A stretch of 64,000 nt of DNA from Falsiroseomonas algicola. GTDB taxonomy: Bacteria > Pseudomonadota > Alphaproteobacteria > Acetobacterales > Acetobacteraceae. The DNA lies in the NCBI RefSeq assembly GCF_011040385.1, contig NZ_JAAIKB010000008.1:62001-126000 (forward strand). Direction: 5' to 3'. A program made the translations under genes and the position numbers. This document shows positions 25,851 to 36,301 of the stretch, one piece after another (within the stretch, counting starts at the first letter, position 1; each line of letters starts with the position of its first letter). Below the pieces are notes generated by a model that worked only from the letters and a program-made list of their open reading frames with translations, searched no databases and was not told the DNA's origin.

Positions 25851-26015
25851 GCGGCGGCAGGAAACACTGGCATCGGGCGGATGTTTCTGTTACGTTCCCG
25901 CCATCAAGCGCCCTTACTGCGTCTTGTGCCCCGCCGGGGCCGGCACGGAGAGGGGCGCGAAAATCGGTGCTAAATGCACCTAATCGGCATAATCGGCTAA
26001 AACCATAGTAGTGGC
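25851..26015. other. Intergenic stretch between convergent genes
   Basis: 165 bp between the TPP enzyme gene and the VOC gene at the end of the urease operon. The part from about 25960 is noticeably AT-richer than its surroundings. It has a small hairpin, GGTGC-TAAAT-GCACC (25966-25980), and two ATCGGC direct repeats just after it. It may end transcription from both sides, but no canonical terminator is seen. Confidence 0.35.
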
Positions 26016-26441
26016 CTAAGCGGGCCGCATCCCGAGCGATTGCTGGAAGCGCAGCAGGTAGCCATCGGGGTCCTGCACGATGAACTGGCGCACGCCTGCC
26101 TCCCGGTCCCCGGCGCGGTACCACTTCTCCTCCGGCGCCAGGTAGAGCGGCCAGGACGCCGCCTCCAGCGCCGCCAGCACGGGCGCGATGGCGGGCAGTT
26201 CGATCTGCAGGTTGATGCCCCGGCCGAAGGGGCGTTCCAGCGGCCCGGTGATCCAGCGGCGGCCAGGCCGGAAGGCTTCCTCCAGCATCACCTGCACGCC
26301 GTCCCGGTGGAGGTAGGCGAAGCCATCCTCAGGCCGGTCATAGGCGGTCTCGAAGCCGCAAAGCCCGCCCCAGAAGCGGAGGCTGGCCTCGAGATCGGAG
26401 ACCAGCAGTTCCGGGACGAGCTTAGCGTAGGTGAAGGTCAC
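26016..26441 (-). CDS. VOC-family protein, bleomycin-resistance (BLMA)-like
   Basis: 141 residues. The N-terminus TYAKLVPELLVSDLEASLRFW and later FAYLHRDGVQVMLEEA, then RQFIVQDPDGYLLRF near the end, are typical of BLMA-type VOC proteins, which bind and sequester glycopeptides or carry out related chemistry. The metal-site histidine pattern of glyoxalases is not evident, which favours a binding rather than catalytic role. The start overlaps the hupE/ureJ stop by four bases, making it the last gene of the urease operon, an unusual passenger there. Confidence 0.83.
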   Translation of the reverse strand: MTFTYAKLVPELLVSDLEASLRFWGGLCGFETAYDRPEDGFAYLHRDGVQVMLEEAFRPGRRWITGPLERPFGRGINLQIELPAIAPVLAALEAASWPLYLAPEEKWYRAGDREAGVRQFIVQDPDGYLLRFQQSLGMRPA

Positions 26442-26998
26442 ACCAGGATGGCCAGCACCATCGCCGCCGCCATCGCGCCACCCGCGATGCGGACCGGCAG
26501 GGCGGAAAGCCGCAGCGCGCCCAGCGCGCCCAGGCCATGCAGCGCGGCCGTCGCCACCAGGAAGCCCACCGCATAGCCCAGGGCGCCGCTGCCCTCGGCC
26601 AGTTCCAGCCCATGCGCATTGCCATGCAGCAGCCCGAAGGCGGCGACGACCGGCAGGGCCAGGCCGAGCGACAGGCGCGCGGAGGCGGCGACCAGCGCGC
26701 CCAGGATGATGACGGAGGCGAGGATCCCGCCCTCCACCATCGGCAGCCCCGTGCCGGCCATGCCGAGCGCGCCGCCGATCGCCATGCCGCCCAGGAAGGC
26801 CGCCGGCAGCGCCAGCAGCGCGCGGCCCCCCATCAGCCCGGCCCAGAGGCCGACCGCCACCATGGCCAGCACATGGTCCAGCCCGCCGATCGGGTGCATC
26901 AGCCCCGCCACGACGCCATGGACATGATCGCCGGCGCCATGGGCGAAGGCCGGGCCCGGCGCCAGCAGCGCCGCGAGCATCAGGAAGCGGCGCATCAC
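26438..26998 (-). CDS. ureJ: HupE/UreJ-family membrane protein (nickel or cobalt permease)
   Basis: 186 residues. A signal-like start ([20 protein letters not shown]) is followed by [36 protein letters not shown], shown here only as the family's His-rich first helix, and about six membrane segments. A second signature is [14 protein letters not shown] near residue 145. HupE/UreJ proteins import nickel, matching the nickel enzyme urease encoded in the same operon. It overlaps ureG and the VOC gene by four bases on either side. Confidence 0.9.
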   Translation of the reverse strand: MMRRFLMLAALLAPGPAFAHGAGDHVHGVVAGLMHPIGGLDHVLAMVAVGLWAGLMGGRALLALPAAFLGGMAIGGALGMAGTGLPMVEGGILASVIILGALVAASARLSLGLALPVVAAFGLLHGNAHGLELAEGSGALGYAVGFLVATAALHGLGALGALRLSALPVRIAGGAMAAAMVLAILV

Positions 26999-27621
26999 GC
27001 GGCCTCCCCGCGCCGGGTCAGGCCGCCAGCGGCCAGGATGAAGGCTGCGATCTCTGCCACGCCCTTGTTCTCCTTGAGGTTGGTGAACATGAAAGGCCGC
27101 GCGCCGCGCATCTTCTTCGCGTCGCGGTCCATCACGCCGAGGTCGGCGCCGACCAGCGGCGCCAGGTCGATCTTGTTGATCACCAGCAGGTCGCTGCGGG
27201 TGATGCCGGGCCCGCCCTTGCGGGGGATCTTGTCGCCGGCGGAGACATCGATGACGTAAATCGTCAAATCCGCCAGTTCCGGGCTGAAGGTCGCGGCCAG
27301 ATTGTCACCGCCGCTTTCGATGAAGAGCACTTCCAGCGTCGGATGCCGCGCCGACATCTCCGCCACCGCGGCCAGGTTGATGGAGGCATCCTCCCGGATC
27401 GCAGTGTGGGGGCAGCCGCCGGTCTCGACGCCCATGATGCGGTCGGGGTCGAGCGCACCGCTCCGCGTCAGGAACTCGCTATCCTCCTTGGTGTAGATGT
27501 CGTTGGTGATGGCGGCGATGTCGTTGTGGTCGCGCATGTATTTGCACAGGCGATCGACCAGCGCCGTCTTGCCGGAACCGACGGGGCCGCCGATGCCGAC
27601 GCGGAAGGGTCCGTTGCTCAT
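26995..27621 (-). CDS. ureG: Urease accessory GTPase UreG
   Basis: 208 residues. P-loop [17 protein letters not shown] near residues 8-24, the Cys-Pro-His metal motif in [15 protein letters not shown] near 66-80, [17 protein letters not shown] and the guanine-specificity motif [13 protein letters not shown]. UreG delivers nickel to the urease active site by GTP hydrolysis together with UreE, UreF and UreD. Four-base overlaps with ureF upstream and hupE downstream show tight translational coupling. Confidence 0.97.
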   Translation of the reverse strand: MSNGPFRVGIGGPVGSGKTALVDRLCKYMRDHNDIAAITNDIYTKEDSEFLTRSGALDPDRIMGVETGGCPHTAIREDASINLAAVAEMSARHPTLEVLFIESGGDNLAATFSPELADLTIYVIDVSAGDKIPRKGGPGITRSDLLVINKIDLAPLVGADLGVMDRDAKKMRGARPFMFTNLKENKGVAEIAAFILAAGGLTRRGEAA

Positions 27622-28334
27622 GAGCGGAATAGCCTCGTGTACTGAGTTTCGTGTCGGAACGAGAAGAGGTCGATCGCGATGGCCGCGGCGCCGAGGTCAT
27701 CAGGATCGGTGACGGAAAGCGCGGCCTCCGTCGCGCGCAGCACGATCGGCAGCAGCGCCGCCGTCGCCACCTGCCCATCCGTCTGGCCGAGCGGCACGAC
27801 GCGCACGCCGGCCGAGACGATGTTGGTGGAGAACCCCGTGAGCCAGCCGAAGACGGCATCGCGCAGCGTGATGCCGTGGAAGGCGGCCGCCGCGCCGAAG
27901 GCCACGGCATGGGTCAGGCGCCCCGGATTGCGCGCGGCATAGGCCGCGAAGCGCGGCTCCGGCCAGGCGGCATTGGTGGCCAGCGCGAAGGCCTGGCCGG
28001 GCTGCGTCGCCTCCAGCGCCAGCTCCGCCGTCCCGCGCCAGCAGGCGGCAAGCTCGGTCAGCTCGTCCAGCGCCGCGTCGTCACCGGCCTCGGCGGCCCG
28101 CCAGGCCAACGCGAGCAGCCCGCCATCCACGGCGCCCGCGCCGTGCAGCAGCGCGGCCTCGACATAGGCGACGAGGTGATCGCGCTTCGTCACCGCGCCA
28201 TCCTCCACCGCCATCTCCAGCCCATGGCTGTAGGAGAAGGCGCCGATCGGATAGGCCGGCGACAGCCAGGCGAGGAGCCGCGCGAGGGCGGCGGGATCAG
28301 TGCCCGTGGTGATGGCAGTCGGGCCCGTGTTCAT
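27618..28334 (-). CDS. ureF: Urease accessory protein UreF
   Basis: About 238 residues, with the family core [24 protein letters not shown] (split here) near residues 18-40 and the C-terminal region ending RLFRS. UreF acts with UreD and UreG in nickel insertion as the GTPase regulator of the complex. The start is uncertain: the ATG at 28334 lies 38 bp inside ureE, within the part that encodes the His-rich tail. A start further downstream would need a non-standard codon. The frame upstream of this ATG is a shadow of the UreE tail. Confidence 0.9.
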   Translation of the reverse strand: MNTGPTAITTGTDPAALARLLAWLSPAYPIGAFSYSHGLEMAVEDGAVTKRDHLVAYVEAALLHGAGAVDGGLLALAWRAAEAGDDAALDELTELAACWRGTAELALEATQPGQAFALATNAAWPEPRFAAYAARNPGRLTHAVAFGAAAAFHGITLRDAVFGWLTGFSTNIVSAGVRVVPLGQTDGQVATAALLPIVLRATEAALSVTDPDDLGAAAIAIDLFSFRHETQYTRLFRS

Positions 28335-28854
28335 GGTCGTGGTGATGATCATGGTCGTGGTCATGCGCGTGACTATGCCCATGCGGATGCGCCGGCAGGC
28401 GGTTGTGCTCGCCATAGGCGCCGCCCTCCGGATTGAAGGGTGCGCGCACCTTGCGCAGCGTGGCGCCCAGGCCCTCCAGCATGCGGATGATGACGTGGTC
28501 GTGCCGGATCAGGATGGTGTCGCCCGCCAGCTGCGTCGGCAGATGCCGGTTGCCGAGATGCCAGGCCAGGCGCAGCAGAAGCGCCGGATTCGGCGCCGTC
28601 ACCTCGACGAGGTCCTCCGCCGCCGCCTTCACGCGGATGAAGCCGCCATGCTCCAGCTCGAGCCCGTCGCCATCGCGCATGACGGTGGCCTCGGCCAGGT
28701 CGAGCAGGAAGGAGCCGCCGCCTTCCGTCAGGTACATCTTGCGGCGGCGATAGCGGTCGTCGAAGTCGACATGCACGGCATCGCGCTGCTCGGCTTCCGG
28801 CCAGGTGCCGGCGGCATGGACGGCCAGCGCGCGGGGTGGCGTGGTATTGGGCAT
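28297..28854 (-). CDS. ureE: Urease nickel metallochaperone UreE with His-rich tail
   Basis: 185 residues. The N-terminal domain contains DFDDRYRRRKMYLTEGGGSF and the C-terminal metal-binding domain LAWHLGNRHLPTQL, then RHDHVIIRMLEGLGA with the conserved nickel-site histidine. The last 25-30 residues are nearly all His and Asp ([16 protein letters not shown]), a nickel-storage tail. It hands nickel to UreG. ureE lies 9 bp after ureC, and the coding sequence of the tail overlaps the presumed ureF start. Confidence 0.96.
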   Translation of the reverse strand: MPNTTPPRALAVHAAGTWPEAEQRDAVHVDFDDRYRRRKMYLTEGGGSFLLDLAEATVMRDGDGLELEHGGFIRVKAAAEDLVEVTAPNPALLLRLAWHLGNRHLPTQLAGDTILIRHDHVIIRMLEGLGATLRKVRAPFNPEGGAYGEHNRLPAHPHGHSHAHDHDHDHHHDHEHGPDCHHHGH

Positions 28855-28863
28855 CAGTCTCTC

Positions 28864-30575
<1,712 letters not shown>

Positions 30576-30576
<1 letters not shown>

Positions 30577-30881
30577 CAGAGCTTCCCCTCCGTCTCGCCG
30601 CGGAAGCCGTGCACGATCCGGGCGCCGTCATAGGGCACCAGCGTCACGCGGCGCGACTGCCCCGGCTCGAACCGCACCGCCGTGCCGGCGGGAATGTCGA
30701 GCCGCTGGCCGCGCGCGGCCGCACGGTCGAAGCGCAAGGCGGGGTTGGTTTCCGCGAAATGGTAGTGGCTTCCGACCTGGATCGGCCGGTCGCCGGTATT
30801 GGCGACCTCGATCTCCGTGGTGGGCCGGCCGACATTCAGCTCGATCTCGCCCTCGGCGGGGAAGAGTTCTCCGGGGATCAT
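30576..30881 (-). CDS. ureB: Urease beta subunit
   Basis: 101 residues. Starts [16 protein letters not shown], with the conserved block [18 protein letters not shown] and the ending VHGFRG. It is a structural subunit of the (UreABC)3 urease, supporting the active site of UreC. The gene overlaps ureA by four bases and ureC by one, so the three subunits are translated as a coupled set. Confidence 0.97.
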
Positions 30882-31180
30882 CGGATGGGCTCATGAACGG
30901 TGACGAGTTTCGTCCCGTCCGGGAAGGTCGCCTCCACCTGGATCTCGTGGATCATCTCGGCAATGCCCTCCATCACCTGGTCGCGCGTGATCACCGTGGC
31001 GCCGTCGCGCATGAGGTCCGCCACGCTGCGACCGTCCCGCGCGCCTTCGACGACGTAGTCGGTGATCAGCGCCACCGCCTCCGGGTGGTTGAGCTTCACG
31101 CCGCGCTCCAGGCGCCGCCGTGCCACCTGGGCCGCCATGGCCACCAGCAGCTTGTCCTTCTCACGCGGCGTCAGGTTCAT
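30878..31180 (-). CDS. ureA: Urease gamma subunit
   Basis: 100 residues. [18 protein letters not shown] and [18 protein letters not shown] are the family signatures, and VTVHEPIR is the standard C-terminus. It is the small structural subunit of urease. It lies 40 bp after ureD and overlaps ureB by four bases. Confidence 0.97.
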   Translation of the reverse strand: MNLTPREKDKLLVAMAAQVARRRLERGVKLNHPEAVALITDYVVEGARDGRSVADLMRDGATVITRDQVMEGIAEMIHEIQVEATFPDGTKLVTVHEPIR

Positions 31181-31220
31181 GCGTCACCTCTCATCAGGCC
31201 CAAGCATGGCGCATGCCGGT

Positions 31221-32048
31221 TCATGTGCGCCAGAGTCTTGGCAGGCGGGGGGGCAGGCCCAGCGCGGCCTCGCGCAGCGCCACCAGCGCCCGCGCCACGC
31301 CGGCGCGGACGGCGCCCGCCTCGCCCATCCAGCGAGCCAGCAGCAGGCCGGGGGCGACGATTCCGGCGCGGCCATCGGTCAGCTCGCGCAGCCTCTCGCG
31401 GTGCGCCGCGGCGTCAGGCGCGGCCAGCAGCAGCGTGGCGACGGCGCCCGCGCCATCCAGCACGAAGCGGGAGGCGGCGGCACCCGGATCGGCCAGGCGG
31501 AAGGCATCGGCCCAAAGCAGCCGCCCGCCCCGCCGGATTCGCCAGCGGTCATGCAGCGCGCCATGGGTGAAGCGCTCCCCCCGCGCGGCGCGACCCAGCA
31601 CCAGCATCTCGGCCGCCAGCAGCGTGGCGTCGGGGGCCATGTCAACCGCCATGCGCCGCGTGAGGCGCGCGCCGTCGAAGAGGATCGTCTCCTGCGGCAG
31701 CCATTCGCAGACGCTGTTGGCACCAAGACGCAGGCTGGAAGCAATCTCCGTCTCCGGGCCGAGCGTCCGGTAGATCTTCTCCGCCGCCGGCGTGGTCGCC
31801 GTGAAGCGCGCCCGCGCGCCGAGGTCGATCGTGACCTCCAGCGAATCGCCGCCGGCGAGCCCGCCCGCGACATTGACCAGCGCCGCCTGCTTCGGCTCCG
31901 CCGGGTCGCTGTCCGGGAACAGGATCCGCAACGGCGAGGACTGGAAGAGATGCGCGATGCGCGCGCCGCCCGGCGCGGCGACCAGGCCGAGTTCGGCGCG
32001 CCCGCGGGAGCGCTGGTGGGAAGGCGCCGGCGGCGCGTCTCTGGGCAT
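31221..32048 (-). CDS. ureD: Urease accessory protein UreD (UreH)
   Basis: 275 residues from the ATG at 32048; a TTG nine bases further upstream is also in frame. Family markers are AALVNVAGGLAGGDSLEVTI, the RFTATTPAAEKIYR segment and EWLPQETILFDGARLTRRM. It is a scaffold for urease apoprotein and UreF/UreG during nickel insertion. First gene of the urease operon, divergent from the urea transporter across a 307-bp control region. I saw no GG-N10-GC element facing this gene. Confidence 0.93.
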   Translation of the reverse strand: MPRDAPPAPSHQRSRGRAELGLVAAPGGARIAHLFQSSPLRILFPDSDPAEPKQAALVNVAGGLAGGDSLEVTIDLGARARFTATTPAAEKIYRTLGPETEIASSLRLGANSVCEWLPQETILFDGARLTRRMAVDMAPDATLLAAEMLVLGRAARGERFTHGALHDRWRIRRGGRLLWADAFRLADPGAAASRFVLDGAGAVATLLLAAPDAAAHRERLRELTDGRAGIVAPGLLLARWMGEAGAVRAGVARALVALREAALGLPPRLPRLWRT

Positions 32049-32355
32049 CGCGGGCAACGTGGCATGCGGCGGCAGGGCTGAAAACCGCCCCTAGACGCGC
32101 CGAGGGGTCGGAACGTGACCGAACTGACAGCTTGCACAGATCGACAGCGCGCAAACCGGCCGCGGGGCAATGATCGCCCGTTTCTTGGGCGGGAGGAGGG
32201 CCGCCGAAAACGGGAAAACGAGGATTGCCGCCGCCCGATCGTATGCAGGCGCCGTGGCACGCATCTCGCAACTGCGCAGGCCGGGCGGAAGCGGATGGCC
32301 AAGGGACGGTCATCAGGGTCCGCCGCGACCCAAAAGCCCAGGAGGCTCCACCACA
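32049..32355. promoter_or_regulatory. Divergent control region between urease and urea transporter operons
   Basis: 307 bp without a gene. Apart from the sigma-54 candidate (32255-32270), it holds an inverted repeat CGCCC-GTTTCTT-GGGCG (32175-32191), about 65 bp upstream of that promoter. That position could suit an enhancer-binding protein, though it does not match the NtrC consensus. The AGGAGG ribosome binding site of urtA is at 32340-32345. No clear promoter facing ureD is visible. Confidence 0.5.
32255..32270 (+). promoter_or_regulatory. Candidate sigma-54 promoter of the urea transporter operon
   Basis: TGGCACGCATCTCGCA matches TGGCACG-N4-TTGCA with one mismatch (TCGC for TTGC), and the invariant GG and GC are exactly 10 bp apart. 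Transcription would begin near 32280, about 75 bases ahead of urtA. Urea import is commonly under nitrogen control through NtrC and sigma-54, so the position is biologically sensible. Confidence 0.7.
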
Positions 32356-33600
32356 ATGAACCATCGCATGCCGATCACCCGGCGCGCCGCGCTCGCCACC
32401 TTCGGCGTCGCCCTGGCCGCGCCCGCCATCCGCCCGTCCTTCGCGCAGGGTGCACCGATCAAGGTGGGCGTGCTGCACTCCCTGTCCGGCACCATGGCGA
32501 TCAGCGAGACCGCGCTGCGCGACACCGTGCTGATGATGGTGGAGGCGCAGAACGCCAAGGGCGGCATCCTCGGCCGGCGGCTCGAGGCGGTGGTGGTGGA
32601 CCCCGCCTCCAACTGGCCGCTCTTCGCGGAGAAGGCGCGCGAACTGCTCGCCGTCTCTCGCGTCGACGTCACCTTCGGCTGCTGGACCTCGGTGTCCCGC
32701 AAGTCGGTGCTGCCGGTCTTCGAGGAACTGAATGGCCTGCTCTTCTACCCCGTGCAGTATGAGGGCGAGGAAGAGAGCAGGAACATCTTCTACACCGGCG
32801 CCGCGCCGAACCAGCAGGCGATCCCGGCCGTCGAATACCTGATGTCCGCCGATGGCGGCTCCGCCAAGCGAATCGCGCTGCTCGGCACGGACTACGTCTA
32901 TCCGCGCACGACCAACCGCATCCTGCGCGCCTTCCTGATCTCGAAGGGCATTCCCGAGAGCGACATCATGGAGGAATACACGCCCTTCGGGCACAGCGAC
33001 TGGCAGGGCATCGTCAGCCGCGTGAAGCGCTTCGCCGGCGAGGGCAAGAAGACTGCCATCGTCTCCACCATCAATGGCGACGCGAACGTCCCCTTCTACC
33101 GCGAGCTCGGCAACCAGGGCATCAAGGCGGAAGACATTCCCTCCGTCGCCTTCAGCGTCGGTGAGGAGGAACTGGCCGGCATCGACACGCGCCCGCTGGT
33201 CGGCCACCTGGCGGCGTGGAACTACTTCATGTCCGTGGACAGCCCGGCCAACACGGCGTTCAAGACGATGTGGCAGGCCTACATCAAGAACCCGCGCCGC
33301 GTGACCAACGACCCGATGGAGGCCACGCTGGTCGGCTTCCAGATGTGGGCGCAGGCCGTGGCGCAGGCGGGCACGACGAATGTCGATGCCGTCCGCACCG
33401 CGATGTACGGCCAGAAGGTGGATGCCCCCTGCGGCTACACGCTGGAGATGCACCGCAACCACCACCTCTCCAAGCCCGTCATGATCGGCGAGGTGCAGGC
33501 GGACGGCCAGTTCAACATCGTCTGGAAGACGCCCGGCCCGATCGTGGCCGAGAACTGGAGCCCCTTCATCCCCGAGAACGCGAACCGCCGCCGCGGCTGA
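32356..33600 (+). CDS. urtA: Urea ABC transporter substrate-binding protein UrtA
   Basis: 414 residues from the ATG at 32356 with AGGAGG 10 bases upstream. A twin-arginine-like signal (MPITRRAALATFGVALAAPA) is followed by KVGVLHSLSGTMAISETALRD and FGCWTSVSRKSVLPVFEELNG, diagnostic of urea/short-chain amide receptors in the Leu/Ile/Val-binding fold, and FYPVQYEGEEESRNIFYTGA. It delivers urea to UrtBC in the periplasm. First gene of urtABCDE, divergent from urease, so uptake and hydrolysis are encoded back to back. Confidence 0.96.
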   Translation: MNHRMPITRRAALATFGVALAAPAIRPSFAQGAPIKVGVLHSLSGTMAISETALRDTVLMMVEAQNAKGGILGRRLEAVVVDPASNWPLFAEKARELLAVSRVDVTFGCWTSVSRKSVLPVFEELNGLLFYPVQYEGEEESRNIFYTGAAPNQQAIPAVEYLMSADGGSAKRIALLGTDYVYPRTTNRILRAFLISKGIPESDIMEEYTPFGHSDWQGIVSRVKRFAGEGKKTAIVSTINGDANVPFYRELGNQGIKAEDIPSVAFSVGEEELAGIDTRPLVGHLAAWNYFMSVDSPANTAFKTMWQAYIKNPRRVTNDPMEATLVGFQMWAQAVAQAGTTNVDAVRTAMYGQKVDAPCGYTLEMHRNHHLSKPVMIGEVQADGQFNIVWKTPGPIVAENWSPFIPENANRRRG

Positions 33601-33609
33601 GCAGGAACA

Positions 33610-33633
33610 GGGGGTGGCCTTCGGGCCGCCCCC
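33610..33633 (+). terminator. Strong TTCG-tetraloop hairpin between urtA and urtB
   Basis: GGGGGTGGCC and GGCCGCCCCC form a 10-bp stem with one T-G wobble, closed by a TTCG tetraloop. It starts 9 bases after the urtA stop and ends 11 bases before urtB. No T-run follows. Such hairpins after a binding-protein gene often act as a processing, stabilising or partial termination site so that the receptor outnumbers the membrane components. Confidence 0.6.
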
Positions 33634-33644
33634 ACTCCATTGAC

Positions 33645-35213
33645 ATGAAGAACACGCTCCTCGCCTTCCTGCTGCTGCTCGCCGCCGCGCTGCCGGCACG
33701 GGCGCAGGATGCCTTCGTGGCGGCCCTGCCTGGGCTCGCCGGCAATTTCAATGCGCAGGCGGAGGCGGTGGAGCGCCTGGGTGCGCTGGCCGATCCCCGC
33801 GCCATCCCCGTGCTGCGCGCGCTGACCGATGGGCGGCTGCTGAAGCGCCCCGACAATACCCTCGTGATCCGGGAGGGCACCACGACCACCGATGTCCTGA
33901 CCGGCGCCGCGACCGATGCGGCGGGCACCGAGGCGCTGCGCATCAACAACCGCGTGCGCGTGGCGCTGCGTGGTGCGCTCGGCCGCCTGCAACTGGTCTC
34001 GCCTGATCCCGCCGAGCGCCTGGCCGCGGCCGAGGCTGTGTTCCGCACCCGCAGCGCCGACAACGTGCCGCTGCTGGACGCGGCGCTGGCGCGGGAAACG
34101 GTGCCCCGCATCCGCGACCGCATGGCGATCGCCCTCGCCGCCTCGCGCCTGATGGCCAGCGACCCGGCGGCCAAGCTGCTGGGCGTGGAGGCGCTGGGCG
34201 CCTCCGCCTCACCGGAGGCACGCGCCGTGCTGCTGGAAGCGCGTGCCGCAAACCCCGACATCCTGCCGCAGATCGAGGCGGCCGTCGCCGCGATCGATCG
34301 TCGCCTGGCCGTGCGACGCGCGGCGGAGACCTTCTTCCAGGGCCTCTCCCTCGGCTCCGTGCTGCTGCTGGCGGCCCTCGGTCTTGCCGTGACCTTCGGC
34401 GTCATGGGCGTGATCAACATGGCGCATGGCGAATTCGTCATGCTCGGCGCCTACACGACCTTCATCGTGCAGGAGGCCTGCCGCGGCATTCCCTGGCTGC
34501 TGCCCTGGTCGCTGCCGCTCTCCGTCCCCGCCGCCTTCCTGGTCGCGGCGCTATGCGGCGCGGCGATGGAGCGCGGCCTGATCCGGCACCTCTATGGGCG
34601 TCCGCTGGAGACGCTGCTGATGACCTTCGGCGTCGGCATGATGATCCAGCAATCCGTGCGGCTCGTCTTCGGCGCCCAGAACCGGGAGGTGCTGAGCCCG
34701 CCCTGGATGCAGGGCACGCTGCTGCTGCCCTTCGACATCCCGGTCACGCAGAACCGCCTCTGGATCCTCGCCTTCTCGCTGGTGGTGCTGGGCCTGACCG
34801 TCGCCGCCATCCGCTTCACCCGCTTCGGGCTGGAGATGCGGGCCGTGACGCAGAAGCGCGCCATCGCTTCCTCCATGGGTATCCGCACAGGCCGCGTGGA
34901 TGCGCTGACCTTCGCCTTCGGCTCCGGGATCGCCGGCATCGCCGGCGTGGCGCTCAGCCAGATCGACAACGTCTCTCCCAACCTCGGTACGGGCTACATC
35001 ATCGACAGCTTCCTGGTCGTGGTCTTCGGTGGCGTGGGGTCGCTGGCGGGCACGCTGGTCGGCGCCTTCGGTCTCGGCCTGGTCAACAAGATCCTGGAAC
35101 CCTGGGCTGGCGCGGTTCTGGCGAAGGTCTTCGTGCTGATCGCCGCCATGATCTTCATCCAGCGGCGGCCGCGCGGTCTGTTCGCGCAGAAGGGACGGGC
35201 CGCGGAAGCATGA
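33645..35213 (+). CDS. urtB: Urea ABC transporter permease UrtB
   Basis: 522 residues. A signal-like N-terminus (LLAFLLLLAAALPARAQ) leads a long periplasmic extension (about 20-220) with HEAT-like helical repeats, as is usual in UrtB. The LivH-type permease domain then has SLGSVLLLAALGLAVTFGVM, NMAHGEFVMLGAYT and SQIDNVSPNLGTGYIIDS. It forms the urea channel with UrtC. Its stop overlaps the urtC ATG (ATGA). Confidence 0.95.
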   Translation: MKNTLLAFLLLLAAALPARAQDAFVAALPGLAGNFNAQAEAVERLGALADPRAIPVLRALTDGRLLKRPDNTLVIREGTTTTDVLTGAATDAAGTEALRINNRVRVALRGALGRLQLVSPDPAERLAAAEAVFRTRSADNVPLLDAALARETVPRIRDRMAIALAASRLMASDPAAKLLGVEALGASASPEARAVLLEARAANPDILPQIEAAVAAIDRRLAVRRAAETFFQGLSLGSVLLLAALGLAVTFGVMGVINMAHGEFVMLGAYTTFIVQEACRGIPWLLPWSLPLSVPAAFLVAALCGAAMERGLIRHLYGRPLETLLMTFGVGMMIQQSVRLVFGAQNREVLSPPWMQGTLLLPFDIPVTQNRLWILAFSLVVLGLTVAAIRFTRFGLEMRAVTQKRAIASSMGIRTGRVDALTFAFGSGIAGIAGVALSQIDNVSPNLGTGYIIDSFLVVVFGGVGSLAGTLVGAFGLGLVNKILEPWAGAVLAKVFVLIAAMIFIQRRPRGLFAQKGRAAEA

Positions 35214-36301
35214 GCGCGACGGTCTCTCCCCTCCCCGCCAGCCGCGCGCGGCTTGGCCTGCGCACCGGGCTGCTGGTCGCGCTGCTGCTGCTGGCCGCCA
35301 TGCCGGTGCTGAACCAGCTGCCGACGACGCATCCGCTGCATGTCTCGGACTTCCTCGTCAGCGTCACCGGCAAGTGGATCTGCTACGCCATCCTCGCGCT
35401 GTCGCTCGACCTGGCCTGGGGCTATGCGGGCATCCTCTCGCTCGGCCATGGCGCCTTCTTCGCGCTCGGCGGCTATGCGATGGGCATGCACCTGATGCGC
35501 CTGATCGGGCCGCGCGGCGTCTATGGGCATCCGGTGCTGCCGGACTTCATGGTGTTCCTCGGCTATCGCGAACTGCCCTGGTACTGGCTCGGCTTCGACC
35601 ATTTCGCCTTCGCCATGCTGATGGTGGTGCTGGTGCCAGGCGTCCTGGCGCTGGTGCTGGGCTGGCTCGCCTTCCGCAGCCGCATCACGGGCGTCTACCT
35701 CTCCATCATCACCCAGGCCATGACCTACGCGCTGATGCTGGCCTTCTTCCGCAATGACATGGGCTTCGGCGGCAATAACGGCTTCACCGACTTCAAGGAA
35801 CTGCTGGGCCAGCCGCTCAACACCAGCGCGGCACGGTCGGGGCTGTTCTACGCCTCCCTCATCGCGCTGGCCGGCGCCTTCCTGCTCTGCTCCCGCATCA
35901 CGGCCAGCAAGTATGGCCGCGTGCTGACGGCGATCAGGGATGGCGAGAACCGGGTGCGCTTCCTCGGCTACAACACCACGCACCACAAGCTCTTCGCCTT
36001 CGTGCTGTCCGCCATGCTGGCCGGCGTCGCGGGCGCGCTCTACGTGCCGCAGGTCGGCATCATCAATCCGGGCGAGTTCAGCCCGGCCAATTCGATCGAG
36101 GCCGTGATCTGGGTCGCGGTCGGCGGGCGCGGCACGCTGGTCGGCGCCATCCTCGGCGCCTTCACGGTGAACGGCCTGAAGACCTGGCTGACCAGCGCGG
36201 CGCCGGACCTCTGGCTGTTCGTGCTGGGCGGGCTCTTCGTGCTGGTGACGCTCTTCCTGCCCAAGGGGCTGATCGGCCTGCTGAAGGGACGCGGCGCATG
36301 A
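35210..36301 (+). CDS. urtC: Urea ABC transporter permease UrtC
   Basis: 363 residues of the LivM type: ALSLDLAWGYAGILSLGHGA, LGGYAMGMHLMRL, GFGGNNGFTDFKELLG and the terminal LFLPKGLIGLLKG. About nine or ten membrane segments. It partners UrtB in the inner membrane. It overlaps urtB and urtD by four bases each. Confidence 0.95.
   Translation: MSATVSPLPASRARLGLRTGLLVALLLLAAMPVLNQLPTTHPLHVSDFLVSVTGKWICYAILALSLDLAWGYAGILSLGHGAFFALGGYAMGMHLMRLIGPRGVYGHPVLPDFMVFLGYRELPWYWLGFDHFAFAMLMVVLVPGVLALVLGWLAFRSRITGVYLSIITQAMTYALMLAFFRNDMGFGGNNGFTDFKELLGQPLNTSAARSGLFYASLIALAGAFLLCSRITASKYGRVLTAIRDGENRVRFLGYNTTHHKLFAFVLSAMLAGVAGALYVPQVGIINPGEFSPANSIEAVIWVAVGGRGTLVGAILGAFTVNGLKTWLTSAAPDLWLFVLGGLFVLVTLFLPKGLIGLLKGRGA

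Noticed and set aside
32108-32260. Possible NtrC binding sites upstream of urtA
   Set aside because: Only half-site resemblance (TTGCAC ... GCGCAA) was found; it does not match a TGCACC-type palindrome well enough to list.
32049-32300. Sigma-54 promoter facing ureD
   Set aside because: No GG-N10-GC element in the correct orientation with a reasonable -24/-12 match was found on the minus strand.
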